Part shown: in pieces, positions 1-13,000 of the stretch
Layout: the number at the start of each line of letters is the position of its first letter
Numbering within the stretch: position 1 is the stretch's first letter
From: Gorsachius magnificus
Lineage: Eukaryota; Chordata; Aves; Pelecaniformes; Ardeidae
DNA: 64,000 bases
Assembly: GCA_034008185.1 (NCBI GenBank)
Contig: CM067082.1
Coordinates: 86,303,684 to 86,367,683 of the forward strand
Direction of reading: 5' to 3'
Program-made: the position numbers and the translations under genes
The notes under the pieces: model-generated
The model's input: the letters and a program-made list of their open reading frames with translations, nothing else
Told to the model about the DNA's origin: nothing
Database searches by the model: none

Positions 1-3000
1 CTCTGTGTGACTGCTAACACTTGGCAGTCATTCCTCTACGTGAGCTGTGGGGAATCTCCATCACTGCACAGCCATCTGAACCTCGTTTCTGTGAGATCCC
101 AAAGGCCTTGCAAGGTTTGTTTATTATTAGCCTCATTTATCTCTCTCATGACTGATTTTGAATATAAGGAAAGTGGATCCTATTAAAAAATTCATGTGTT
201 ACTATCTAGGACACAGAGTCAAGTGTGGAGTAACCCATATTTCATCATCATACTATTAAATAACAAGAATTAATTTATTTATGCCAACTAGCTAAGCACA
301 GCTGAACTAAATTTTAACATGTGGCAGAGAGCTGACATCTGCTAGATTAAAGATGTCATATGTGGATCCAGGATATTTTATGAAAAAGATTAGTGAGTTG
401 TTTCTGACATCACAAATTACCTTGTTGTTCTTCTAGGGAAACTTTTGCAGTTTGTGGTGCTCCCTCTGAACTGTTGATCCTAACAGTGCAGCCCAAAACA
501 GGTGGCCATAGATGACCTAGAAGTCCTGCCTATGTTTCTACAGTGGAGATGCCTGTGTGGGAAGGAGTAGTGTTTGGAAAAGGAACAAGATTGCACATCC
601 CATCAAAGAGTATCTAGGAAATGGAGCTGTGGGCTCATCTGTGAGCAAAGTCCCTGTGATTAAAGCTGTGCTTGGTAAGATGTTGCCTGAAGTGACAGTA
701 CCAAACCCACTTCCACCCTTTGCTGAGCATGTCCCCCTCCTTGGTTGTGCTGCAAACCTGTTCGTTAGACAGTGCTGTGATTAAATCAAGGTAGGGACAT
801 TGCACCTGCAAAGTCAAATGTCATCAGCCCAAAGGTCCTATGCACTCACCTCAGCACAAATGAAGGGTGTGGGAGTGGATGGCAGGATCCAGCAATGTGT
901 AATGCTGGTGTTGTCACCCCTGTCTGCCCCCACCAGCCCACCGCCTACCATGCCCTGTTTTGCAGTGGCCACTTCTATTGACTTTCTGGCATACAAGAGT
1001 GAACGGAGACAGAGCTTTCAGACCCACTGTGCGCTCTTTTTTTTTTTTTTCTAAGAGGGATCATTACAAAAACATAGGTCATTTCAAAACACACCACAAA
1101 ATTCCCATTTTAGATTAAAAAAGCACAGTGGAGTTTGACCTTTGCTGTGTCTTTTGCCATGATTCCTCACTAGAGCTTTATATGGTGCTTGTGGTCATAC
1201 CGCTTTATTACTCCCACTGCCCCATTTCTTCCCTCTAGCCATTAAAAAGAGCAAAGCTAAGAAGCACAAATTTTAGTCAGAACTGGTCGGCCTACCCTTT
1301 GAAAACACCAAGTGCATTCTTGGGTAATTCACAAACAGGAGAAAGAGACAAGGTCAATGATCAACTCATTTGTTATGGCTTGACCCATCTTACTGAGCCT
1401 ACAGTTTGCTCCCAAGCTCTCGGGGCCGGGGTCCTTTTGCACACTAGTGTCTGGGATTCGCTGATTGAGCACAGATCAAGGGCCTTTCCATCACATGGCC
1501 TTCCAGACTCACCTTGCAGACTGGCTGGCTGATTTTTAGTGGATCGAAGAATGAATTAGGGCACGGAGTCTCGCTCTGAGCACAAGGACTGGAGCTCCCC
1601 ATTCAAGTTTTCAGGCTACCTAGTCAGAAGAGAAATCTGCTGCAGCACAAGGCCACTTTGGGGTAGTGGGGAGAAGCCCCCAGCCACAATAGCAGGAGGA
1701 CATAAGGACATCGTCTCTTTAGGAGCATGGAGTTTGTCATGGAGAGTCCCATATGGATCAGAAAACGGTCCAGATGTAAGTCGGTGCTCAGAAACCAGTC
1801 CAGCCATAAAAATGGACACTCAAGTATCTCAAAAAAGAAGGAGAGGCAAACAATTCATCTGGGCTGCCATGAGGTCCCCTGGCTCCTTTTTGCGAACAAA
1901 ACAGAGCACAGAGGGAATAACCCCTGCAAAATGCCAGTCCACACAACCCCTGGCTTTTGTCTGTCTGCACCAGGGCTCTCTCCTCTGCAATGCTCCACAG
2001 CCCTCACAGGAATAGCACTGGCTTCTCTGTCCCATCGCTGCGGAGAAGAAAATGAGAGACAAGCAGCAGGTAATGCTGTCTGATGGCTATAAGGCTATTA
2101 TCAGTGTGGCTTATTTGGAGTGGAAAGGTCTGGAAGCCTGGTGCTTGGAGCCATCCTCAGGGACCCAAGTCCCACACATACACACTTGGTAAAGGAGCAT
2201 TACTGCACTTGGCTTCTCTTCTCTTCCCAGAAGCGCCAAAATTTCCTTTCGGTGCCTGTCCCTCACTGGAGATATGAGATATATTGCTCAGAGCAATTTA
2301 TTTCTCATACATGAGTTAATATCTAACTGCCCATCCTAAGTCTGACTGATGAAAGCCTGCGTAACTTGGCAATCTTCCTCCGTTGTTTGTAGGTCTGATG
2401 GATGGCTGCTCTCCCTGAGTGCTGCTGCCGTAGACGTGGATGCCACCAAAACAGGCAGCACTCTGCAGTGAGCAACATCTGTAGGAGGCAACTTATATGA
2501 GCATGAAAAGGTATTTTCCCCAACTTGCTCTGCAAGGACAACGCAAACAGTGTCTCCCACCAAAACACCGGTTTGGTTTCCTTTGGTTTATTTCCTTTGT
2601 TTTTACTGATCAAGTAAAAAAAGATCCCCATGTCTCTTTCCCAAAACCTCTGAGGTGAAATGCATTTCAGATCCCCTCCGCGAGCTGGCTGGATAGAAGA
2701 TCCTCCCTTAGGACTGCTCCGCATACTCATTACATTGCTCTCACTCCTCTAAGATAATGAATCGTGTATCCCAGGACTTGCCTGCACTTGAAAGTTATCA
2801 CTGATTAAGGTGAGGCACAAATATAAAGTGCTGTTTCTTAAGAGCAGCTCAAGAGTTGAGTTAAGCAGGAACAATGCGCTCTGGTTTTGCGGTAACAGTA
2901 TCCACACAGGGTGCTAATCAGGAGCAGATGATTGGAAACAACTCAGCACAGAGGCACGGTGTAGGTGAATCAGACACACTCGCTTAAACCTCTCCCGGAG

Positions 3001-3882
3001 GGCTCCAGCTGCCCTTGCCGACAGCAGGAGAGCGTTTCAAGCAAGGGCTGCTGAAGCTCCTATGGATTATTCCAATTAATACTGTACACAGTGAAGTCTG
3101 TACAGTGGTTTGCAGTAGGTAAGCAGCAGTTACCTTAAACCATCGATATTAGTTGAGCTATCTGCTTTGCTAAAGGATGGCTAAGAATAAAGGCTGGTAT
3201 GGTTGCCTTTAGCAGTCAAGCAAATTAAAAGGCGTTTGACAAAATGTTCCAGCTGCAAATGAAAGCCCAGAGCTAGACAAGACTTGTCCACGAGAGCCTG
3301 TGACTGGTGACAGTATTGCCGCTCGACCAAGTTGTTGTTAGGCAACGAAGCTACGAAGGAACATCAAGCCGGTTGCAAACGCTCTCTCCTTGTCTTTCAC
3401 TTTTGCAAATGTTATTGAGTGATGCTGCCCTTATTCTGTAATTGTCCCTGCTCAGTAGAGGTGCTTGACAAGCCCATCTGGGAGGATCTATCATTGCATA
3501 ACCTCACACTCGGCTGGCGAAGCAGTTCACCTCTTTTGACTTGCGCCTGCCCCCTTCATGCAGCTGGCACCAGGCATTCCTCAGGCGTCCTTCAGCAAGG
3601 TACCATTAGAGAAAAAAAAACAAACAAAAAGCTCAGAACATGGCTTTCCTCTATATTTTTCATGCTCTTAGGCTAATCCAAAACACTTTAAAAAAAATAA
3701 TTACTAGCCTGTTAAGGAAAGGTATGAGGGAATTTGGTGTCTGGTCTCTAATTTGTATGCAGGAGTGGAAAAACACCCTACCCTTGCCATGATTAAAGTG
3801 CCTGTGGGAGCTATTCACGCTTTCAGGCCATCTCTGGCCACTTTGTTCCTTTTAGGCCATCGCAGGTATCTACAGAGACGAT
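1..3882. other. intergenic DNA, no gene seen
   Basis: The open frames here are short, overlap on both strands and lack protein-like composition or paired splice sites. A T-tract lies at about 1037-1050 and an A-rich tract at about 3610-3630. I see no recognisable repeat family, RNA gene or promoter. Confidence 0.6.
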
Positions 3883-3930
3883 TATCATAGAATGTTTTGG
3901 GTTGGAAGGGACCCCTAGAGGGGACTTCCT
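3883..3930 (-). mobile_element. CR1 LINE 3'-end fragment
   Basis: The stretch ATCATAGAATGTTTTGGGTT followed by GGAAGGGACC is the reverse complement of the conserved avian CR1 3' end. Only the terminal segment is recognisable. Similarity fades after about 3930, so the inner boundary is approximate. It is a short 5'-truncated copy in minus orientation. Confidence 0.75.
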
Positions 3931-6378
3931 AGCCAGTGCTCAGCGACAAGCAGGTGCTTCCAGAAGGCAAATGCCAGGCCGGGCTCTGTCATTGCGGGGG
4001 ACACGTGGGCTTGTCCCACCCAGACCTGCCTTGGCTGGACACGGGTCCATGACTGCCCGCGTGCCGGCTCCTACCCCGCAGCACCTGCGAGGCGTGGGTG
4101 GTGAGTCTCTCTTCCCCCTGTGCTGGGGGGTGGGATCCAGCATGGGGGCTGCTGTCGGGGGGCAGCGGGCCGATCGTACCTGTGTGAGGGCTGCTGCTGC
4201 CCTGCAGCTCACGCGATGCCCTACTGCATCCCTCACCGGGGCTCAGCCTGTCCCGGGGACCTGAGCATCCAAGGGAGGGCACAGAAGGGGGGGCTTCAGA
4301 GGCAGGCTGGTGGGCGAGTTTTGGGGTGTGGGGTGACGAGTGCAGGGGGAACAGGAAGATAAACTTCCTGAGGAATAATTTGAAGCCTGCATCTGAAACT
4401 TGCTTGAGGACCTTCATGATCTCGTGTTGCTCCATCAGCTGATTTCAGAGGAGATTCAGAACAAGCCCCTCTGCCCACTGAAGAGCTGTGTCAGAATTTG
4501 CCTGATCATGCAAGTGAAAAAACATTACCTAAGGGAGTCTGGCTAAGTCTGTGAACAAAAACTAGCTTCAGAGAATACAAGTGCATACAACCAAGCCTGC
4601 ATTTCAGGGAGGACAGGTAAAAGTGGTGGGATAGAGTGCGAAACATGCCCCAAATATCACGTGTTTCTACATTAATTATTTTTCTTTCAGAAACAACCTT
4701 CCCATAAATCCAACCCTGAGGCAGTTAATACATAGGACAAAAAACTACAGCTGACCCATATCTGCACAGCAGGCTAAGAAGAAAATATTTCATTAGTGTC
4801 TTGAAGTCTCTAACTCAACCTTTGCTTAAGCTTGAAGATCAGCAGCCACAGCTGCAGCTGATAACACTGGGAACTGAGAGGATCTGGTACTTTAGAAAAT
4901 CAAGCCCAGAGGGACTCAGAATTTCCATCAGTGCCAAAAACCCAGGGAAACTTCCTGATGGTTGCATTTTGTATTTGGAGTTTCACTGACCTGGAAAATA
5001 ATACATAGAATATATATTTTGTGTATTCCTCAGACAGCTTCCACATGGTCTTCTCCGTTATCGAACGCAATATCCCCAGCTACAGTCAGTGGATTCTTTT
5101 GCTCTATATTTGTCTTCCAGAGCTATATTTCTCTAAAGATATAATGTGACTTGGAACTCTACTTCTATGATCATAGAAGATTTTGTTCGCGCTATACTCT
5201 TTAACAGGTGCATCCAGAGACTGAGCCCATTTTAGGAACGTGTCAGAGGAAAAGAGCTAAAATGAGTTGCCAAAGCTGCTGTCTGACCTTTAAATGCATA
5301 CTTAAACCTCCATCTCAGGGCTCCACAGCCCCAAGGACTTTCTTTTCTCAGTGCCAAATGCAGAGGGAGTGCAGGTCGATTTTGACCCCAGCTCTTCCAA
5401 GCAAGGTGTTGAGTCCACGTGCTAAAGCAAAATGCTGTTTGCACAGAAAGTGGTGACAAACCTCTGCATGTAACCTAGCAGCTTTCCTCTACGCTGAATG
5501 GAAAGATTCAGGGTAAGCCTTTTCGTCTTGACTGTGTTTCCTTCTACACCTTTATCTTCTGAAGCAGCTTCTGTAAGTAACCCTAGACACAAAAGTTTGC
5601 CTGTCACAGTGTAAAAATACTAAAGCTCCACTGCCTTATAATCTGCTCCCCTTGTTGGGAGCCCCTCAGCTCTCCAGTCTCCAGACATTTGGAGGTCTCA
5701 GCTGACCACAGTTATGGTTGTTGAGTTTATAAGGCTCCTGGGCAAAGGTGCACCAAAAAAAAAAAAAAAAAGCAGCCATGGAAGAGAAGGGTGGCCAGTT
5801 GAGGACATGGTGGAGCTGACTGAGAGGACTTCCCTTCTGTCTAAGCCAAGAGCTGAGAGAGACCAACTACCTGGCCTCTTGGATTAGAGATGTTTCTCTG
5901 ACCTTGTAGAGAATGGATGCCACCAGGCAAGAAGGGAGCTGGAGCCCAAGGTAGGCTGTGCTTGTATGGCCAGTACCTAAACTGATACCATAGCAGCTTT
6001 TTTCTGGTGCCCCTCTCGGTGCATGAGAGATTGGAGTATTTGCTAATATTGCATAGACATGGGGAAGCTCTGAACACTTATCAGCAAAGAAATGTTTCAG
6101 AGTCAGTCCTGGCACAGGTCAGACTGCCCAGAGGGATGAGTATCATCTGTGCTACTCTATCTTCTGCCATAAGCCAGCAGCAGCCAGTGGGCTGGGATGT
6201 TGCTGGAGGAGGCACACACGTTGCCCACTTCTGAGTATGTCAGCTCCCTGCTTCTCCTGTGCGGGATGCCAGCCTGAAGAATGGAAAATTATTTTCACTT
6301 GTGGTCCCCAACTAACATAAGGTGCCCCAGAGAACAATAAGTTTAGACAGGCTTTAATCCAAATATCAACAAGATCGG
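3931..6378. other. intergenic DNA, no gene seen
   Basis: A moderately GC-rich patch at about 3940-4350 gives several overlapping open frames on both strands, which is typical of stop-poor GC-rich DNA rather than genes. A pure A tract lies at about 5755-5771. Nothing else is recognised. Confidence 0.55.
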
Positions 6379-6721
6379 TCACAGAATGGCAAGGGTTGGA
6401 AGGGGCCTTGGGAGATCACCTAGTCCAACCCCTCTGCTAAAGCAGGTTCTCCTAGAGCATGTTACACAGGACTTCATCCAGGCGGGCTTTGAATATCCCC
6501 ACAACCCCCCTGGGCAGCCTGTTCCAGCGCTCCATCACCCTCAAAGTAAAGAAGTTCTTCAGCATATTCAAATGAAACCTCTCATGTCTCATTTTGTGCC
6601 AATTGCCCCTTGTCCTGTTGCTGAGCACCACTGAGAAGAGTCTGGCTCCATCCTCGTGACTTCCACCCTTAAGGTATTTGTATGTGTTGATGAGGTCCCC
6701 TCTCAGTCTTCTCTTCTTCAG
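6379..6721 (-). mobile_element. CR1 LINE 3' fragment (about 340 bp)
   Basis: The segment begins with the CR1 3' terminus in reverse complement (CAGAATGGCAAGGGTTGGAA). It continues through the usual CR1 3'UTR: the 'cctagtccaacccc' block, the 'cagcctgttccagcgctcc' block, and the 'tgaggtcccctctcagtctt' block near its inner end. The inner end is a typical 5' truncation. It carries no open reading frame and is non-autonomous. Confidence 0.92.
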
Positions 6722-6738
6722 TCACTGGCTTCCTTGTG

Positions 6739-6765
6739 ACACCCCCCCCCCCCACACACACACAT
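6739..6765. repeat. C-run followed by short CA repeat
   Basis: About fourteen C are followed by five CA units, immediately beyond the CR1 fragment. Confidence 0.8.
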
Positions 6766-7544
6766 CTCAGGTTGGGTTAACTCTGAAGCATAATAATGAC
6801 ACTATTGCTAATTGTTTCAGTGATGATTGGTTTTACGTACTTAGCAGGCTGTGTGCAGATGTCCAGTGCAGCTGCATGTCTTGGGACTTCTTCCACCCTC
6901 TCATCCCAAAGTAACATATGCTGACTTTCCAGGGCAAGAGCAACCTCATATATTTGTTTGCAAGTCTTTGCCCCAGTAAGACTTCAGAAAAGCTGACTCC
7001 TCCTGGTTTTATACAGGTCAGCAAACATTTTCATAAATTCAGTGGTGGTAATGACTGATGACCAAAAAATATTGTTTGTTTAATCGAAAGAACACATTCT
7101 GCAAAGAGCAGATATTTTAAAAGAACATGTATTTCCTGTAGCTGTTCATTTATCACACTGGAATTCTAGGAAGCCATGAAAGAGGGTTCGAGAGGCACAC
7201 AAGAACTCTTGATGTCCGTGTCTGGTCCATGTCACTCCTGACAGATGTTCAGCCAACCTGTTCACAGTCACCTCTAAAGCTGGAAAATTCAGGTTGGGCT
7301 TAGGAGAAAGATATCTTTGACAGTGAAGAAAGTGCAGCACCAGCAGAGGCTGAGGTGGTATGGAATCACCCTCGCTGGCGATTTTTAAGTCACTAGACAT
7401 AAACCAGATTTCTGATGGCTGCCTGGATGCCTGTGGTGGAGAAACTGCTTAGGACAGTGAGTGTCTTGATGTAAGGAGGTCGAATTTTTTTTTGTTCAGA
7501 TGCATTTGTTTTAAGGGATGTAGGTCCTCTTCTAGGTTACTCAC

Positions 7545-7664
7545 CTTGTTGTTAAGGTTGAGTTCTCCAGATACTTCAGTGCAAATTATCTTTTGTTGTT
7601 GTCTTAGTTTTTTTTCTTCCAATACAGCATCTCTGCAGACCTCTTGGTCTTTGCTGTAACGAAG
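7545..7664 (-). other. possible exon or exon remnant, coiled-coil-like
   Basis: On the minus strand a frame open from about 7673 to 7449 is charged and Gln/Lys/Glu-rich, including the stretch LEEKKLRQQQKII. An acceptor-like TTATGTTCCAG precedes position 7664 and a strong donor AAG|GTGAGT follows 7545. They enclose 120 nt, exactly 40 codons in the same frame. The frame also stays open past the donor with more coiled-coil-like residues, so it could equally be a chance frame, a decayed retrocopy or a real exon of an unrecognised transcript. I do not recognise the protein. No partner exon with compatible phase was found, and the next exon-like segment upstream ends in phase 1 while this one starts in phase 0. 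Confidence 0.2.
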
Positions 7665-9856
7665 CTGGAACATAAGGATTTATGCAAAACTATACAAGCA
7701 GCAGTTTGCATAATACTTGTCCACTGTCATGGTACCTCATCGCTTACCAGGCACCCAGCTCAGGCCCTACTGTTACGATCTCGTCTACAGAGTATGTACA
7801 CTTGAACCAAGCGGTCAGTTTGGTCACTCAAGTCACAGGGCTTGTTTTTGCCCAAGAGCTAAACCAGCAAGACTGAAGATGTCAGTGCTCGCTGCCACGT
7901 GGACACTCCAGCCCAGACACAGCCACGGCTCTGCCACAGGACACGAAACTTTGCTACATCGCGTACTGCTAGCAGCAGGGAGAAGCGCAGCAGTTGTCTG
8001 GGAGGTAGTCATTCCCTTCAGGTTTAATTAAATTTACATTGGTTTAATTTAAGACAGTTGGGAACAGTTTTCAAACTAAAATGATAAAAGCCACTCCTGA
8101 AGTGAAATAATTAGATGGCAATAATACTGACATATGGCAATAATAATAAAGATGCGCTGTCCACAAAAGGTTTTCTATTAATGAAATTGAACAAAACAAG
8201 TTTCTGTGCAGACTATAACCCAGAGGCCAATGGGCCTTCAGTATCTTTGAGAAGAGGGATCGCTGACCTCAAACTCTTCTGGGACAGAGCAGAAATTCCA
8301 CGGCCCAGGTGATTTTTTTACTTTGTGTTTTAACACAAAGAAAGTTGAGGCAGGCTGACAGGCATAAAGCACACACGCTTTATTCACAGGTTTTGTACAC
8401 TGTGCTCAAGGTTAAAAGGAAAATTGTACCCAGTGGCCAGCCAAGAAGAGTCAGGAGTCCTCAGGTGAATGTCCTCTCCTGGGTGTCCGTTTTAGCAGAG
8501 CAGGTGATCACAGTCATATCAACAACCACCCCCTACAATTTTACCCCGATAAAATTATACCCTTCATTAAAGCCTGTTCAAGTGACCTTTCAGTGATCTT
8601 TGTCTGATGACAACACTGGCACTGACTGGATTATGCTTAATTAGGTACAAATGTTGCATGCTAATTGGCTTCTAAGCCTTGTACACATCTGTAATTAGGT
8701 AATGCTTATCCCATATTAAAATAACTATTATTTACTCGTTATCTGTCATATTTGTTCTAATATGGAGTCGTCAGTCTAGAAGGCACCAAGTGGACAGGGT
8801 GTGGGAACCTCAGTGTAGAATACAAAGTATGAGTCGACAGCAACGCAATGAGAAGATGGAGGAGAAGAGGACAGAAGGATAGCTGAGGCGTAGGAAGCGA
8901 GCCCTTGCTCAGGGACTACAACATAACAACTGCACCAGTGCAAGGCTGTGAGGAGAAGAGCATCAAGACACCGGGACATTACATTTTGTTAAATGAAAGG
9001 CTACAAGCAAAAAAGCCTTCTAAAAATTGCAAATGGAAGGCCTTTAGCAATAGGCAAGTACAAGCACTTAAGTGTTGTCAGCATTTAGATAGCACAACTC
9101 CCTCTAAGCCTCATAAAAATGACATAGTAATAGGGAGTGGGTTTTAAAGCGTATCCTGCACTCCGGGTACACCCAGAGTTTCAAACTACCCCATGCATTT
9201 GGCACACAATGATTGATGGGAAGCTTTTATTTCCAAGTTTCACGGTGTGTACCATTTACCATAGGTGGGGAAGATTAAAGAGTAAGGAACACCTAAGTCT
9301 AGAAAGAGTAAAGCACAGTTCAAGAGCTGAATATCCATAATTGCATCAGGTGCAAAAATACAATTAGTGACATTATAATTACTGAAATTAAATATCAATT
9401 TATATGAGTATGCACTGTAATACTTTAGACAACCTCAAACAGTGTGTGATATCAATTAAAAACAGGACAGCATCTCTCTAATTTGTAAAGAAGTAGTGCC
9501 AGAATCATTAAAGCTCACTTAAAGGATTTTATTCCATAAGATACAATGACAGGAGAGGTTTTAGTGCACCGAGGATAAGTGCTTATAAATGTCCAGTAAA
9601 ACCATGCATACATCTGCAGCTATTAAAACACACAGCAGCTTTTCTAAAATACAGCCGTGTTATATGGAGTAACAAACCCTGCAGCAGCATCATGGAAAAC
9701 TTTGGTCTTAAGGAGAGAGCAGTAAGAGGATCACTCCCTTTGGGGTAGGACCCACCTCACTTCAGATACTGCAGGCAGACGGGTTGCACACTCCTTGTGT
9801 CCATGTCTTCCACTAGTCAGTAGAGAGAAACGGGTACCACTGGAGACAATCCTTAC

Positions 9857-10007
9857 CATATAAATGTCTACTTAAGATGCCTGGTGGTGAGATGAATCCA
9901 GGTGATTTCTTTCCCCTACTCATTTTCACAAGAGATCTTGCCATCTCCTGGAGAATATTTTCTGCAGTGTGCGTCTCCAAGATTGGCTCTTTAAGTGTGC
10001 AAGAGCT
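9857..10007 (-). other. possible exon remnant, unrecognised
   Basis: The minus-strand frame from 10007 reads SSCTLKEPILETHTAENILQ and continues to a Lys/Ser-rich part with SPPGILSRHLY. It is preceded by CGCTGCAG and followed by a donor-like G|GTAAGG after 9857. The 151 nt would leave phase 1. The polypyrimidine tract is weak, the frame runs on only briefly, and no homologous family is recognised. A chance frame is the simplest alternative. Confidence 0.13.
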
Positions 10008-13000
10008 CTGCAGCGACAAGGCAGTGATTTCTTTTCCCCCCTCCCCCTTCTAAACAGCTTCACTTTCCTCTCCTCTCCCACCTTCCCTCTTCCCTCCCGG
10101 TGTTTAGGTCCTTTTTGCTAGCAGGATGGCATTTCTTTCCCCCCGTTGCTAGGTTGGTAGCCTAGTTTCCCAAGGAAAGGAAGCTTATGAGATCACACTG
10201 TCTGTGCAAGTGCCAGTCAGTCCCTCCTAAATAATTTTTCAAGCCTGTGAGCTGAGTTTGATCAAACTTGACAGGGGGTGGAAGTCTCAAAGGTTTGAGC
10301 TGCCTAGAAGTGCTGTAGAAGTACGCAGGCAGAGGAGAAAAACCCTGGGAATGCATCCGCTGCAGAAAGACAACTGTATTACTAGACACCAGAGAGTCCA
10401 CGTAGGAGGCAGTCATTACCACTGAACGCGACGGGAGGTACAATTTCACAGATTCAGCAGGTCGCAAGACGACTTGATTAATATGAGCATGAGCAAAGTG
10501 TTCGTCTCCCCTCCCTCCAGAGCGCAAGGCTTCCAGTTACAGAGTAGCAGGGGGAGAACTCAGGAACGACAGGCCGGCAGAGTGACTTTAGAGCTAATTG
10601 CTGCTCCTTCTCACGCCAGTACTCATGCGGAACTCTGCTCGACTTCCCTCTGACTCCAGTACCCCCGTTTGCATGATCTAGTTCACGCAAAGGATGAGAT
10701 TGGAAACTTCAGACCACGGACTAACGTAAGCAGAGCAGGACCTAAATTGCCATGAGCTGGCACAGCTCTGCTGTAGTCAGTGGAGCTGCCTTCTAATGGG
10801 CCATCATTTCCAAGCGCAGCTCCGTGACTAAGCATCCAGCTCGTTTTTCTTTGCATTTGTCTATATCACAGTTGCTAATGGCAATTCATTTAACACAAGC
10901 ACGAGTCAGAGCACAAGCTAAAGACCAGCAAAAGCTGTGCCTGGTGCATAGGCTGGCTCTCGCTTATTCCTGCTGTGGCTTTTCCTAGAAAGTCAGCCGC
11001 CTCAGGACTGCCTGGCTAGTGAGCTTGAACAAACCCCTCACCGTTCCTTATTAACACTAGCAATGGAGAAAACCAAGCTACTCGCACAGGTGGGATTCAA
11101 AGAGCAGCTGAAATCACTCAGCTTATGGAAAAAAACCCCAAGCTAACCACAGCTGACATTAAAATGGAGACTGGGGAGTTGTGCAACTTTGTGTGTTCAG
11201 CGAGATATTGATGTTTTCTTTTTCTCCTAAGCCTTCTGAGTGTTGATGTGCCAGATCTCTGATTTAGGTGGAGAGCGAGCAAATCACTGACACCTCAAGA
11301 AAAGGGAGGGAAGGGAATTAAATGAACCTGTGATGCACAGCAAAACAGGGAGCTTGCCAGCAGCAAGTGACATGGCCGAAGGTGGGACTGGGATCTCTGC
11401 AAGAAGGACAGGTACTGCTACTTGTCCTCAACAGCCTAGCCAAGGGCACAGGCTAGAATCCACAGCCTGATACGTCTGCAGAGCAGCATCTGCATTAGGT
11501 AGGTACACTACAACATTCCTTAAAACCAGGTTTCTTCAGAGGGAGACGTGAACCACAACTCTTTCGCACCCAGGGCTGAATGTTTTCTGTTACACAGCGG
11601 ATCTACGAAGCCACAGGGGAGCATCCTTTACCTGTTATTTGTTGTCATTTCAATCCAGACGTTTCTCTTCTGATGAAAGCTAAAAGATAAAATGAGATCG
11701 TTCTAATTAACAATGCCTACCTCCTCATGTAGCATTTTTCACCCACCAAAGATCTCCAAGTGCTACTCCCATTCAATAGACAGTAGAAGCAAGGGTGAGG
11801 GAGATCAAATGAAATGTCTTGGCAACAGAACAAAACTAAGTCTTGCATCACAGGACTAGTAAAAGGGACAAGGGCACCTATTAAGCCCCAATAAAAAGCA
11901 AAGCTTAGGACAATTTTCTGACCTATTGGATCCTTAAATGAGGCATTGTGAAACTAATGTTACCAATGCTCCATGCTAACAATGTGTTCTGGATTTTTCA
12001 TCTGACAGTGTAATTTAGGGATTTCTTGGAATATGGGAAATGAAACAGGGCAGTGGCTTTACAGGAATCATTCCTTTGCAAAGGCAGCTTGTGCCAGAGA
12101 ACTGGAAAATTGAAAGTGCCCCAAAGGAGCACAGGAAGGGATAAGGCCTCTTTCACTACCCAGACAAAATAGATTGCATTAAAAGGAGCATAAATACCAA
12201 GCTCCCAATTTGCTGCAAAACTTCTCGTACTTAAGGTACTACTGTTAGAAGTTCTGTCAAACAGAAATGCTATACTAGACACATGACTTGACTCTTGAAG
12301 AGGTACATTTGGCAGAATTAGACCATGTACCTAGCCCATCCTGAAGTTAACTTAACTGATAGTGTCTGCAGCAAAATAGGTGGCTTAAAGAAGGATAAAT
12401 CTGATTAAAACAACTCCTATCAAGGTCGGTGATTATTTTTTCTTATGTTTTCTTCCTTTCTTCTATCTTCTATTTTTTTGTCAGTTTGGTTGGATGGGGG
12501 TTGGTTTTCTGTTCCCTGCCTTAGGGAGCATCAGCTTGAATAACCAGTAGTTTCCAAAGTGTTTTAAAAATTGGTGGTATTAAAGTGGTATTAAAGGATA
12601 CACTGCCCATCCACTCTTGAGCCTGATGCTTCACAGCAAAAAAGGTGCCCTGCAGATTTAGTCTTTGATGCTTGAGAGATTTAGTAAGTTTTTCACAGTC
12701 CTTAATAAATTGGTATCATAGGTAAGAAACCTGGAGGCGCGAAGTACAACGCACACACAAGCACTTCGTATTTTGGTGGCATGAACCTGGAGTTCATATT
12801 TGCATAGCACCCCTGTCAGAGGCAAAACTGAACATTCAAGCCCCTTACCTAGGCAGAATGCATATTGACTTCAGGGGATACTTTTTCCCAGAGAAGGGCT
12901 GTGTAAGAAGGTCAGGACTAGTTGTTTGTCCCCTGCAGCAATGCTGTTTCTCTTGCTGAGGAGTCTTCCAGCACCTGTGGGCATGAATTTCTGCTGGTGA

